Assembly: GCA_018475625.1 (NCBI GenBank) | Contig: JAAKEZ010000009.1 | Location: 50,512-114,511, forward strand | DNA length: 64,000 bases | From: Candidatus Bathyarchaeota archaeon A05DMB-2 | GTDB lineage: Archaea > Thermoproteota > Bathyarchaeia > Bathyarchaeales > Bathycorpusculaceae | Reading direction: 5' to 3' | Part shown: positions 37,134-45,882 of the stretch, piece by piece | Position numbering within the stretch: position 1 is the stretch's first letter | How the letters are laid out: each line of letters opens with the position of its first letter | Program-made: the position numbers and the translations under genes | Notes under the pieces: model-generated | What the model was told of the DNA's origin: nothing | What the model saw: the letters and a program-made list of their open reading frames with translations, nothing else | Databases searched by the model: none

Positions 37134-37862
37134 GTGTTGCAGGTAATTCCAGCCATCGACTTGATGAACGGCAAAGTCGTCCGCTTGTCCCGCGGCGACG
37201 CGAAAACCGCCAAAACATACACCCAGTTCGGCGGACCCGTGGAAACAGCGAAGAAGTGGAGACAAGACGGCGCGAAGAAACTGCACATCATTGATTTGGA
37301 CGCGACTTTTGGCACAGGCAGCAACCTTGCGGTCATCGAGGAAATCGCGCGAGGCGTGCCGTTGCCCATTCAGGTTGGCGGCGGCATCCGAGCGGTTGAA
37401 GCTGCCGAGAAGCTCCTCGCTTCTGGAATCAGCCAGGTCATTCTTGGCGCGTTGGCGTTCAATGACCCAGAGGCGATACCGCGGATTCAGGAAAAGTTCG
37501 GCAAGGATTCGGTAATCGTTGCTTTAGATAACAAGGATGGCAAGATTATGGTTGATGGATGGAAAACTGACACGGGCTTAGACGTGAAAGAGGCGCTGCG
37601 AAAGTTCACTGCGCTCAGCGTCAAGACGTTTCTCATCACGTCGATAGCGAAGGACGGCATGCTCTCGGGACCCGACGTTGAAACGCTTAAAGAAGCATGT
37701 AGATACCCAGATGCCAAAATTATTGCGGCGGGCGGCATAAGAAGCCTATACGATTTGGCAGTGCTGAAGCGAGTGGGCGTGGCGGGCGTGGTCATCGGCA
37801 AAGCATTCTACGAAGGCAGATTCACGCTGAAAGACGCCATAAACGCGGCGGGAGGTGCTTAG
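37134..37862 (+). CDS. hisA: ProFAR isomerase
   Basis: A 242-residue beta/alpha barrel: [19 protein letters not shown] at the first strand, then [14 protein letters not shown] and [14 protein letters not shown] phosphate sites. It carries out the Amadori isomerisation. The GTG at 37134 has AAAAGGTGAC upstream. Its last codons run through GGAGGTG, the ribosome-binding site for hisF. Confidence 0.94.
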   Translation: MLQVIPAIDLMNGKVVRLSRGDAKTAKTYTQFGGPVETAKKWRQDGAKKLHIIDLDATFGTGSNLAVIEEIARGVPLPIQVGGGIRAVEAAEKLLASGISQVILGALAFNDPEAIPRIQEKFGKDSVIVALDNKDGKIMVDGWKTDTGLDVKEALRKFTALSVKTFLITSIAKDGMLSGPDVETLKEACRYPDAKIIAAGGIRSLYDLAVLKRVGVAGVVIGKAFYEGRFTLKDAINAAGGA

Positions 37863-37870
37863 CAGCGCCG

Positions 37871-38668
37871 CTTGCGAAGCGTATAGTGCCCTGCTTGGAC
37901 GTGACCTGCGGCAAAGTGGTTAAGGGCGTAAATTTCCTGAACCTGAAGAACGCGGGCGACCCTGTGGAACTGGCGAAACGCTACTCGGATGAGGGCGCGG
38001 ACGAACTGGTTTTCCTCGACATAACCGCCTCCTCGGACAACAGGGATATTCTGCGCGGCGTCGTGGAGGGCGTCGCGAGAGCCATAAGCATCCCGTTCAC
38101 GGTGGGCGGGGGAATCCGCAACGTGTCGGACGCCCGTCTGGTGCTGTGCAGCGGCGCGGACAAGGTCTCAGTAAACACGGCGGCAGTTGAGAACCCTCAG
38201 GTAATAACACGGCTTTCGGATGTGTTCGGACAGCAGTGCGTGGTCGTGGCTATTGACGCAAAGAGAAGACGCGATAAAGCGGAGGGCAAGATAACCGTGG
38301 AAACCCACGAAGGCCCAGTCTGGTTCGAGGTTTACACTTACGGAGGAAGAAAGCCCACAGGAATAGACGCCATTGGCTGGGCACTGCAGGCTGCGGAGCT
38401 TGGCGCCGGCGAGTTTCTGGTAACTTCTATGGATAGGGACGGCACCGAAGATGGTTACGACATAGAGTTGACACGCGCCATTTCTGAACGCGTGAAAGTC
38501 CCCGTCATCGCAAGCGGCGGCGCAGGCGTACCTGAGCATTTTCTCAAGGTTTTCACGGAGGGCAAGGCGGATGCGGCGTTGGCGGCATCGGTTTTCCACT
38601 ACAACAAGTACCCCGTCCAAGTTGTGAAGAAGTTCTTGCGGGAGCAGGGGGTGATTGTGAGACCATGA
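37871..38668 (+). CDS. hisF: Imidazole glycerol phosphate synthase, cyclase subunit, unclear start
   Basis: HisF beta/alpha barrel: [19 protein letters not shown] at the first strand with catalytic Asp, [14 protein letters not shown], and [12 protein letters not shown] phosphate loops. Homology starts at Leu 37871, yet no ATG/GTG/TTG in frame exists there; the first is GTG 37886, which would remove part of the first strand. GGAGGTG lies at 37851-37857. The frame is open further upstream into hisA, so a non-standard start or a frameshift fusion are both possible. I give the homology start as the left end. It closes the ring with HisH ammonia. Confidence 0.9.
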   Translation, partial: LAKRIVPCLDVTCGKVVKGVNFLNLKNAGDPVELAKRYSDEGADELVFLDITASSDNRDILRGVVEGVARAISIPFTVGGGIRNVSDARLVLCSGADKVSVNTAAVENPQVITRLSDVFGQQCVVVAIDAKRRRDKAEGKITVETHEGPVWFEVYTYGGRKPTGIDAIGWALQAAELGAGEFLVTSMDRDGTEDGYDIELTRAISERVKVPVIASGGAGVPEHFLKVFTEGKADAALAASVFHYNKYPVQVVKKFLREQGVIVRP

Positions 38669-39000
38669 CGAACGAGGAACTGCTGAAGAAGCTTGATTTC
38701 AAGAAGGGCAACGGACTCATCCCAGTGGTCGTGCAAGACGCCGAGTCAAAGGCGCTGCTTATGCTGGCTTACGCCAACGAGGAAGCTCTGGAAAAGACGC
38801 TGAAGACGGGCTACGCACACTACTGGAGCCGCTCACGCGGCAAACTGTGGATGAAGGGCGAAACCTCGGGGCACACCCAGAAAATCAAACGCGTCGTGGC
38901 AGACTGCGACTACGACACGTTATTATACGTAGTAGAGCAGAAAGGACCAGTGTGCCACACGGGCGCGGAAACATGCTTCCACCACGAGTTTGAGTGCTAG
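38665..39000 (+). CDS. hisI: Phosphoribosyl-AMP cyclohydrolase
   Basis: A 111-residue single-domain HisI. Zinc and magnesium ligands in [21 protein letters not shown] and CFHHEFEC, and [16 protein letters not shown] as the substrate site. It opens the ring of phosphoribosyl-AMP. ATGA overlap with hisF. HisE, the preceding pyrophosphohydrolase step, is not in this cluster. Confidence 0.95.
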   Translation: MTNEELLKKLDFKKGNGLIPVVVQDAESKALLMLAYANEEALEKTLKTGYAHYWSRSRGKLWMKGETSGHTQKIKRVVADCDYDTLLYVVEQKGPVCHTGAETCFHHEFEC

Positions 39001-39050
39001 CCAAAATTTTTAGACTCTGCTGCTGGGAGAGGAAGTGCTTCCTCGCTACC

Positions 39051-39090
39051 CTCTATTTTCTGCAATGAAGCTCTATTAGGCGCCAAATAG
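39051..39090 (+). repeat. Dispersed repeat, right-end copy
   Basis: CTCTATTTTCTGCAATGAAG then CTCTATTAGGCGCCAAATAG matches the right block of the copies at 4705-4747 (minus) and 7225-7269. The left block is not evident here. It sits between hisI and the PCNA gene. Confidence 0.5.
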
Positions 39091-39209
39091 GATCGCGTCT
39101 GCTTTAGCTTCACGCCGTTTCTGTCTGATGAGAGCGCTCATATTGTTTCTTTTAACGTACTGCAAATCTTTTATACCCCATATTATATGCTTTAAGCGAG
39201 GAAAAAGGT

Positions 39210-39965
39210 ATGTTTAAGCTTAAAGTGTCTGACGCTAAACTCCTAAGAGACATGGCTACCGCCATCTCCATTCTCGTGGATGAAGCCACCTTCAAAATTG
39301 AACCCGATGGCATGAAACTGCGCGCGATGGACCCATCCCGCGTTGCCATGATAGATTTCGAATGGCCCAAAACAATCTTCGAGGAATATGAGTGCGCAGA
39401 GCCCACGAAGATGTGCATCAACATAAGCGAACTGCTAAAGCTGCTGAGACGAGCGGGCAAGGACGAAGCAGTGGAGTTATCTCTTGACGAAAAAACTGGA
39501 CGACTTCAGGTGAAGATAACAGGCAAGTACAACAGGAACTTTACGATGCCGACGCTTGAAGCCTCAGAAGAGGAAGTGCCTACGCCGAAGATAAACTTCA
39601 ACGTAAAGGCAAAAACCACCACCCAGGGGCTGAGCCAAGCCATCGAAGATGCCCAGCTCGTAAGCGACCACGTGCGGATTGAAGCGGATTCGGAGAAATT
39701 GATTCTGAACGCTTCAGGCGACTTGATGGGCGCAACCATAACGCTTCAGAAGGGAAGCGACACGCTGCTAGATTTAGAGGCTAAAGAAAACTCGAAGGCA
39801 ACCTTCAGCCTAAGCTACTTGACAGAGATTATAAAAGCCGCGTCAGCCACTTCTGACATTGCCACGCTGGAATTTTCAACTGACATGCCCATCAGGATAG
39901 ATTTTCAGCAGACAAAAGAGGGAAAACTGACCTTCTTCCTCGCGCCCAGAATCGAAACCGAATAA
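39210..39965 (+). CDS. pcn: DNA polymerase sliding clamp PCNA
   Basis: A 251-residue PCNA with both repeated domains: FKLKVSDAKLLRDMATAI at the start, MKLRAMDPSRVAMIDFEWP, the interdomain strand and SLSYLTEIIKAASATSD. It ends with TFFLAPRIETE. The clamp ring holds polymerase, ligase and nucleases on DNA. TATA-like CTTTTATACC at 39169-39178 lies some 30 bases upstream. It is followed 13 bp later by priL, forming a replication cluster. Confidence 0.97.
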   Translation: MFKLKVSDAKLLRDMATAISILVDEATFKIEPDGMKLRAMDPSRVAMIDFEWPKTIFEEYECAEPTKMCINISELLKLLRRAGKDEAVELSLDEKTGRLQVKITGKYNRNFTMPTLEASEEEVPTPKINFNVKAKTTTQGLSQAIEDAQLVSDHVRIEADSEKLILNASGDLMGATITLQKGSDTLLDLEAKENSKATFSLSYLTEIIKAASATSDIATLEFSTDMPIRIDFQQTKEGKLTFFLAPRIETE

Positions 39966-39978
39966 TGAGAACTGCAGA

Positions 39979-41031
39979 ATGCAAATGGAAACGGTGATAT
40001 TCACCGAAAACGACCTAGCAAAGTACCCTTTTTTGAAGGATACAGCAGAATACATGAAAAAACTAGGGTTGAAAATCGAGGAACTCGAAAACCCAGAGAT
40101 GGCGCCCATTCTTGACCGCGCCCAAGAAAGAGTGAAAGAAGCAATCTTATCCCTCGGCGTTGGCAAAAAACGCGAGAACCATGTGGAAATCCCGTCCTTT
40201 CCCGTTGCAATCATGCTGGCAATAGCGACCAAGAACTCCTTCATCAAGAAACGATACGCTCTGGCAGAAGCGAAGCAGGCTTTCAGCGACATGCAATTTG
40301 AAAACAATGAAAGGATAATGGCGATAGCCGCCGACTTCGACTGGAACATCGCGTTAAACCGAGACCTTACGGTTCCTCTCGAATTCGCGCTTAGCTTCAT
40401 TGACTACCTTAGAAACACCACGCACCTGCGCGACAAGAACTGGAAGTTGGTGAACCGCTTGTTGGCAAACGGCAAAGTCTACCTGAACAAGCATGACGTT
40501 GCGCGTCTTCTTCAGGAAGAAGTTCAACATCGCATAGAGAAAAAGCTGGAGGCAAAGGAGCTTCCCAACTTCCCCGAGAAGATAACCGTGATGGCAGAGC
40601 ATCTGCTGGAATTAGCTAGGGAAAAGATTGGTAAGCAGGAGATGGAGGGCTTTCCTAAAGTGGTTAGCCAATCAGCTTTTCCGCCGTGCATAGTCGCTCT
40701 TTATGAGGCAGCGTCGAAGGGACGTCACCTTTCACACGTGGGGCGGTTCACGTTGACCGCTTTCCTCGTGAACATCGGAATGCCACCAGAAAAGGTAACT
40801 GAGCTGTTCAAGAGCTTCTCAGACTACAACGAAAGACTAACTCGCTACCAAATCGAGCATATCGCGGGAGAAAGAGGCTCCAGAACCCAGTACACATCAC
40901 CCCAATGCAGCACCCTACAAACTCATGCTGTCTGCACGGGCAGCGATGCCTTATGCCGCAGAGTGCACCATCCTCTGACGTACTACCGAATTAAACTACG
41001 GCAGCGGACAAACGAATCGCCTAAAAAATGA
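39979..41031 (+). CDS. priL: DNA primase large subunit
   Basis: A 350-residue PriL. The four Cys of the [4Fe-4S] cluster are at 237 (SAFPPCI), 310, 319 and 326 (in PQCSTLQ, HAVCTG, ALCRRVHHPL). It guides the small subunit in primer synthesis. ATG start 13 bp after PCNA. A helical N-terminal part precedes the Fe-S domain, as in other archaeal PriL. Confidence 0.93.
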   Translation: MQMETVIFTENDLAKYPFLKDTAEYMKKLGLKIEELENPEMAPILDRAQERVKEAILSLGVGKKRENHVEIPSFPVAIMLAIATKNSFIKKRYALAEAKQAFSDMQFENNERIMAIAADFDWNIALNRDLTVPLEFALSFIDYLRNTTHLRDKNWKLVNRLLANGKVYLNKHDVARLLQEEVQHRIEKKLEAKELPNFPEKITVMAEHLLELAREKIGKQEMEGFPKVVSQSAFPPCIVALYEAASKGRHLSHVGRFTLTAFLVNIGMPPEKVTELFKSFSDYNERLTRYQIEHIAGERGSRTQYTSPQCSTLQTHAVCTGSDALCRRVHHPLTYYRIKLRQRTNESPKK

Positions 41032-41055
41032 TTTTGGGCTTGACCCGGCTGCGAA

Positions 41056-41066
41056 ACTTTATAAAT
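41056..41066 (+). promoter_or_regulatory. TATA box of the mannosyltransferase-like gene
   Basis: CTTTATAAATT lies 32-42 bases before the ATG at 41098, with a GC-rich stretch and a GAGGG ribosome-binding site following. Confidence 0.5.
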
Positions 41067-41097
41067 TTACCGCGACTGCTTATGATTAGAGGGTTTG

Positions 41098-41844
41098 ATG
41101 TCTTATCAGTTAACAGGCAGTTTAGGCAACGCGGAAGTCGGCGTAATTCTCCCAACGTACCGAGAAGCCGAAAATATAGCCAAATTAATAGATGAAATCA
41201 AAAATCTCCCATTAGACACCTCCATACTGGTCATAGACGACTCCAGCCCCGACGCAACCTCCGAAAACGTGAGGAACATGCAGAAAAAATACGGCAATAT
41301 TCTTCTTTGCATCAGACCTAGAAAAGGCGGGCTGGGAACAGCCATAACAGATGGATTCAAAATATTCCTGTCCTTGAAAAACCCACCCAAGCACGTCATC
41401 GCCATGGACGCCGACTACTCACATAACCCCCAAGCCATACCTCAACTCCTATCGGAAGCACGAGGCGGATGCGGTATCGTCATCGGAAGCAGATACTGCC
41501 GTGGCGGCGGAACCTCAGGATGGCCGTTTACCAGAAAGATAATCAGCCGCGTTGCGAACCTTGTGGCTAAATCTATCGTAGGCTTTAAGACCCACGACTG
41601 CACGAGCGGTTTCCGTTGCTACTCCACAGAATTCCTGAAAGTAACCGTCGGCGGCTTGCACAGTCAAACCTACGAGATTCAAATCGAAACCGTGAGGCAA
41701 GCCCTCTCACGCGGGTTCAGCGTCAAAGAAACTCCAATTTTGTTTTCCAATAGAAAGCGGGGCAAATCCAAGCTTTCTTTGACCGAGGTCTGGAGTTATG
41801 TGTCCTACACTTTGAAGACGTTGCTGCACGGAAGTGGCATGTGA
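41098..41844 (+). CDS. Polyprenol-phosphate mannosyltransferase-like GT2 enzyme
   Basis: A 248-residue GT-A glycosyltransferase of the DPM1 type: VILPTYREAENIAKLI, VIDDSSPDAT, MDADYSHNPQAIPQL, and the SRYCRGGGTSGWPFTR lipid-binding segment. It would make polyprenyl-phosphate sugar for surface glycosylation. No long C-terminal membrane part is present. ATG 41098 follows GAGGG. It lies between priL and priS but has its own promoter. Confidence 0.87.
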   Translation: MSYQLTGSLGNAEVGVILPTYREAENIAKLIDEIKNLPLDTSILVIDDSSPDATSENVRNMQKKYGNILLCIRPRKGGLGTAITDGFKIFLSLKNPPKHVIAMDADYSHNPQAIPQLLSEARGGCGIVIGSRYCRGGGTSGWPFTRKIISRVANLVAKSIVGFKTHDCTSGFRCYSTEFLKVTVGGLHSQTYEIQIETVRQALSRGFSVKETPILFSNRKRGKSKLSLTEVWSYVSYTLKTLLHGSGM

Positions 41845-41970
41845 AAAACCGTTTCTTCCACTTTATGCTTCCGAATGCCAAAACGCAAAGGAGCCTCAAG
41901 TTCCCAGCAAAAGTCTTATTCTGCAGCTTGAGGTTAATGTTAAATCTGGCGACGTGAAAGCATTACACAC

Positions 41971-43230
41971 ATGCCGGAGGACGGAAGTGCTGTGGCTTCA
42001 CGTGAGTTCATTTATGAAAAATTCGCTGATTACTACAGCAACAGCTCCCTGAACGTCCCCCCGCCGACGCTGATGGCTCAGAGAGAGTTCGGTTTTTTCC
42101 TTTTGAAAGAGCGCGCCATGGTTAGACACAAGAGCTTCATGGGAATCAAAGACCTTAGACGATTCCTCAGCGATACAGTGCCTTCAGACGTTTACCATTC
42201 CTGCGCGTATTATGAGAACCCATCGTTTGAGATGGACAAGAAGGGCTGGCTTGGCGCCGACCTAGTCTTCGACATAGATGCTGACCACATCCCCACATCA
42301 TGCAACAAGATTCATGATGAATGGACCTGCGGCAAATGCGGCTTCGCTGGAAAAGGCATAACGCCCGAAACCTGTCCCGTCTGCGGCGGAGTCAAGTTTG
42401 ACACAAAAACTTGGCCGTGTGAACTATGCTTGAACTCCGCTAAGGAAGAAACTGTTAAACTGGTTGATATGCTTGAGAAGGATTTCGGGTTCGCCTCAAA
42501 AGAGATTCGCGTGTTTTTTTCAGGTCACCGCGGATACCACGTACAAGTTGAGGCAGAAGCAGTGCGGACACTGGACGCTATGGCACGCAAAGAAGTAGTG
42601 GACTACGTTTCCGGGCTGGGCTTAGCATTACTGGAGGAGCAGGCACCAGAGAAGCCTGTGGCGGGGAAAAGGCGGCGTCGCGGTTCAAGCGTTTTCAGCC
42701 TGCATGATTTCGGTTGGAACAAACGTCTGAAGGCGGGAATGCAAAAGTTCATTCTGAACGCCACAAGGGATGACTTGAGAACGGTTGGCCTCCGAAGCTA
42801 CGCGCTGCTACAGAACAGGGAAGCTGTTCTTAGCCGCTGCTTAGAAGAGGGAAGGTGGAACAGCGTAAAAGGCGTCAGCGTTGAGACATGGCGGAGAATT
42901 GCTCGGCACGTTAAGGAGTTGGAATCAGCCAAAATTGATACGGTGGTCACCACCGACTTGCATCGTCTAATCAGGATGAATGGCACATTGCACGGCAAAA
43001 CGGGACTGCTGAAGAAAGAGTTTCCTGCCGAACGCTTAACAAGTTTTGACCCGTTTGTGGAGGCAGTAGCTTTTAAAGGGGGCACGGCGAAAGTTTCTAT
43101 TTCTGACGCACCAGAGTTCAGGCTGAGTGGAAAAGTGTTCGGACCGTACAAGAATGAGGTGGTTGAGCTACCCATGGCGGCGGCTGTGCTGCTTGTCTGC
43201 AAGGGCAGGGCGGAGGTCGCGGAGAAGTGA
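41971..43230 (+). CDS. priS: DNA primase small (catalytic) subunit
   Basis: A 419-residue PriS, which makes RNA or DNA primers. The catalytic DxD is in LVFDIDADH, SGHRGYHVQ holds the triphosphate-binding His, and HRLIRMNGTLHGKTG is conserved. A zinc-binding stem with CxxC pairs (CGKCGF, CPVCGG, CELC) is inserted near 111-153. An ATG at 41971 or a GTG at 41992 could start it; GGAGG at 41976-41980 favours the GTG. CCTCAAG and CTTGAGG at 41894-41900 and 41927-41933 form a leader hairpin. It overlaps the GINS gene (GTGA). Confidence 0.95.
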   Translation: MPEDGSAVASREFIYEKFADYYSNSSLNVPPPTLMAQREFGFFLLKERAMVRHKSFMGIKDLRRFLSDTVPSDVYHSCAYYENPSFEMDKKGWLGADLVFDIDADHIPTSCNKIHDEWTCGKCGFAGKGITPETCPVCGGVKFDTKTWPCELCLNSAKEETVKLVDMLEKDFGFASKEIRVFFSGHRGYHVQVEAEAVRTLDAMARKEVVDYVSGLGLALLEEQAPEKPVAGKRRRRGSSVFSLHDFGWNKRLKAGMQKFILNATRDDLRTVGLRSYALLQNREAVLSRCLEEGRWNSVKGVSVETWRRIARHVKELESAKIDTVVTTDLHRLIRMNGTLHGKTGLLKKEFPAERLTSFDPFVEAVAFKGGTAKVSISDAPEFRLSGKVFGPYKNEVVELPMAAAVLLVCKGRAEVAEK

Positions 43231-43781
43231 ATCTGTATGACGAGCTTTATGCTGCTTGGCGGCGTGAAATCGGAAACGCCGAGCTCTCGGGTTTACCATC
43301 TGATTTTTACGTGAGGATTGCGGATTACCTGCACCGACTAAGCGAAGAAAGGCGAATGCTAGACAAGAAGACGGTGAAGGCGGCGCTTCTGGAGCATGAG
43401 GAGGAGCATGTTAGGCGCATGGTTGAGGAGTTGATCTGGGCACGGTATAAGAAGCTGGTCAAGCTGGTGACTGAGAGCGGAAAAGTGCCAGAAGACCTGC
43501 TATCGGCTGAGGAAACGCAAGTATTCGAGGGATTTGTTCCTTTTGCAGTGGCGTACCAGCAGTTTGCAAAGGGATTGCTGCAGGGTCAAATCACACGGAC
43601 AGAAGTGGAAACGCCGCACAAGCGGGTTACCCTCAGGTTTGTGAAGCCGGTTCCAGCCATCATCGGCGGGGACATGAAGGCTTACGGTCCTTTCATGGTT
43701 GAGGATGTCGCTTCGGTGCCCGTGGAGAACGCTAGGCTCCTAGTCAAGCAGGGTTTAGCTGTGCTGGTAGAGGTTTCCTAG
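43227..43781 (+). CDS. GINS complex protein (Gins51 type)
   Basis: A 184-residue archaeal GINS subunit: the helical A domain at the start, then a small B domain in which VKPVPAIIGGDMKAYGPF and VASVPVENARLLVKQGLA are typical. GINS links MCM helicase to Cdc45/RecJ-like protein and to primase. The GTG at 43227 overlaps the priS stop, so primase and GINS are coupled. Its 3' end overlaps the convergent archaeosortase gene by 38 bp. Confidence 0.88.
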   Translation: MNLYDELYAAWRREIGNAELSGLPSDFYVRIADYLHRLSEERRMLDKKTVKAALLEHEEEHVRRMVEELIWARYKKLVKLVTESGKVPEDLLSAEETQVFEGFVPFAVAYQQFAKGLLQGQITRTEVETPHKRVTLRFVKPVPAIIGGDMKAYGPFMVEDVASVPVENARLLVKQGLAVLVEVS

Positions 43782-44778
43782 CGATTTTGTGCATAAGGCT
43801 CTGAGTTCCCAGAATTATCAGTGGGTACGCCACAATCCAAGCGATGGAGTAGAGTGGCCCGTAATAGTTGTGGAAAAGCTTTACGGCATCGGAGTTTACG
43901 CCGTTATCCATGCTGATGATAAATATCATCACTATGCGTAGCACGTTTATGAAGTAGGTGACGACGGCACCGACTGCGAAGTAGCCCACCTTAGCTTTGA
44001 GGCTCATAGGCATCCGTTTGAGAAACAGGAGGGCAACGACAGTAAATATGAGGAAGCTTTCTATGCCTGCACAAGGCCAAGCAATGGCAAACGTGGCGGT
44101 TCTATCCGAGTTTGCGGGGTCAGTGACGGTCAGGTAGGGCATGGCGCCTGAACCCGGAAGCGTGTTGACTGTGTAGACTGTGCTGTAGCCCAATAGGCTG
44201 AGGATGTTTGCAGCGAGAGTGGCTGTCGTAGGCACTAACGACTGGAACGGCGCGAAGGTTCCATAAGGGTAGACGTTGTCGATGGTGTATATGGCGCCTA
44301 CCATGCCGAGGAAGAACGCCGGAACAGAGAAGCTTGTTAAGCCCTTCTTTCCGAAAGTCAAGAAAGCGTTAAGGCAGAAGAGCGCGGTGAAGGTGAGGTA
44401 CTCGATGGCAAGCGGCATGGAACCGTATAAGAAGACGCCACTCTGCTCTGAAGCTGCAACTATTGCCACATTTAGTCCTAGGTAGTTGGCGATTACCACG
44501 TACATAGTGGGCAGCAACAACGCCACGATGAATACAAGTGTACGGACTGAAACGAATTTGACTACGGCGGTGGGCTTTATTTTCTCCCAGTCCAAGACAA
44601 GCTCTAACGCGATTAGCCAGATGAAGAACAGCTGGAAGGTTCTGCCCTTCCATAACATCTCAAATGACGCAGCATCCAGCAGGTACAGCCACAGGAGCGG
44701 CACGACGAACACCAACAACGGCGACAGTTTCACAAGCGCATCTTCATGCTTTTTGACGGCAGCCAACAAGTCTCGCAT
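43744..44778 (-). CDS. Archaeosortase family protein
   Basis: A 344-residue integral membrane protease/transpeptidase with about eight helices. The catalytic triad fits Cys236 (AWPCAGIES), Arg281 (NVLRIV) and His303 (LFHNYYGPLY), the order of exosortase/archaeosortase. It trims C-terminal sorting signals of secreted proteins and may attach them to lipid. No PEF/PGF-type target is obvious in this window. ATG start at 44778. It overlaps the GINS gene tail to tail. Confidence 0.85.
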   Translation of the reverse strand: MRDLLAAVKKHEDALVKLSPLLVFVVPLLWLYLLDAASFEMLWKGRTFQLFFIWLIALELVLDWEKIKPTAVVKFVSVRTLVFIVALLLPTMYVVIANYLGLNVAIVAASEQSGVFLYGSMPLAIEYLTFTALFCLNAFLTFGKKGLTSFSVPAFFLGMVGAIYTIDNVYPYGTFAPFQSLVPTTATLAANILSLLGYSTVYTVNTLPGSGAMPYLTVTDPANSDRTATFAIAWPCAGIESFLIFTVVALLFLKRMPMSLKAKVGYFAVGAVVTYFINVLRIVMIFIISMDNGVNSDAVKLFHNYYGPLYSIAWIVAYPLIILGTQSLMHKIARKPLPAQLNPA

Positions 44779-44934
44779 TCTACGGTACCAAACCCGAATT
44801 TAATACGATATAACGTTTAGTCGCAGTCTAAAAAAGAATATGCAATCAGCATAGACTTCCACGAGACACTACCGCCAGAGTCCTGTAAAGGGTTTAAATC
44901 CGTGTCCGCTTACTCTCATCAGGGAACCCGGGAA

Positions 44935-45546
44935 ATGTTTGACTCTGCAAGAAAAGTCGCTGAAGCTCTTCACAAGTCTGGATGCATAAAATTCGGCAGT
45001 TTCAAAATCAAGTCAGGAGCACAAAGCCCCTACTACATCGACCTTGCGCGGTTGCTCTCAGAGCCAAAAGCTCTATGCAGCATCGCCGAAACCGCGGCGC
45101 AAGCTATCAAGCAAATCATAGTTTCCGAGAGAATCGACAAACTCGCGTCCATCGAACTGAAAGGCGCGTTGATACTGCCCAGCATCGCTTGCAAAGTTGG
45201 CTTGCCCTGCGTCGTTGTGCGGAAAGAGTCGAAAGCGTACGGCGTAACGGGCAGGATTGCCGGCGCAGAAGTAGCAGAAGGCGACAACGTGCTGTTTTTC
45301 GACGACGTAGTCAGCGAGGGACTATCAAAAGTTGATGGGATAAAACCTCTGCAGGACCTCGGAGCACAAGTTAAGCACTTGATGGTGGTCGTGGACAGAG
45401 AGCAGGGAGGCAGAGAAAAACTGGAGAACATGGGCTACAAAGTTCATGCGCTTGCACGAATTTCCGAGGTAGTCAACGCTTTGCGTGAGGCACATAAAAT
45501 CTCAGAGGAACAAGCAAACGCCGTATTAAACTACATCAAGAAATAA
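44935..45546 (+). CDS. pyrE: Orotate phosphoribosyltransferase
   Basis: A 203-residue PyrE from the ATG at 44935. It has the PRPP-binding signature VLFFDDVVSEGLSKVDG, GSFKIKSGAQSPYYIDL at the start, and VVVRKESKAYG catalytic loop. It converts orotate and PRPP to OMP. A GTG at 44902 is also in frame, but TTTAAAT at 44893 lies at promoter distance from the ATG. Other pyrimidine genes are not next to it. Confidence 0.93.
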   Translation: MFDSARKVAEALHKSGCIKFGSFKIKSGAQSPYYIDLARLLSEPKALCSIAETAAQAIKQIIVSERIDKLASIELKGALILPSIACKVGLPCVVVRKESKAYGVTGRIAGAEVAEGDNVLFFDDVVSEGLSKVDGIKPLQDLGAQVKHLMVVVDREQGGREKLENMGYKVHALARISEVVNALREAHKISEEQANAVLNYIKK

Positions 45547-45606
45547 GCCATGTAGGAATCCGTTAAGAGAACAGATGAAGAAGACTTTCCAGTTTTTCAA
45601 CTGAAG

Positions 45607-45723
45607 TCAACAGTTAGGGGGTGGTCCTCGAGTGTACCATCTCAAAATTTCCATTGTGGCCTTGTCAGAATATCCATAGTCTTTAAGTGCCTTCTTCAAG
45701 TCCTCGATTGTCTCGACTTCCAT
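45607..45723 (-). CDS. 38-residue small protein under a palindromic operator
   Basis: From ATG 45723 to TGA 45607, 38 residues: MEVETIEDLKKALKDYGYSD, then a helix MEILRWYT and a short Pro/Cys tail. GGTGGG lies just upstream of the start. The promoter is textbook: TATAAATAC at 45755-45763, BRE-like GAAAG at 45764-45768, and then a perfect 16-bp palindrome. The amphipathic helical content and promoter argue for a real gene. No family is recognised, but a role as a regulator-associated or antitoxin-like mini-protein would fit; that is inference. Confidence 0.65.
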   Translation of the reverse strand: MEVETIEDLKKALKDYGYSDKATMEILRWYTRGPPPNC

Positions 45724-45754
45724 TTTCCCACCGTAAAATATTGAGGTTGAATCC

Positions 45755-45768
45755 GTATTTATACTTTC
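45755..45768 (-). promoter_or_regulatory. BRE-TATA promoter of the 38-residue protein
   Basis: On the minus strand GAAAG-TATAAATAC, a good archaeal BRE plus TATA box; transcription should start near 45,732, about 10 bases before the ATG. Confidence 0.65.
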
Positions 45769-45784
45769 ATTCCGACGTCGGAAT
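45769..45784. promoter_or_regulatory. Perfect 16-bp palindromic operator
   Basis: ATTCCGACGTCGGAAT is a perfect inverted repeat that abuts the BRE of the minus-strand promoter. A dimeric regulator bound here could block or help TFB. It also lies about 100 bases upstream of the plus-strand APH gene, so it might act on both. Confidence 0.65.
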
Positions 45785-45882
45785 ATGTCAGATACCTCAC
45801 CTAACAGATACTCCTATATGGCTCAGCCTCACAGAATTTTGTTAACACCAAGATACGTCTCTGAAAGGAGAGAAACTGACAG

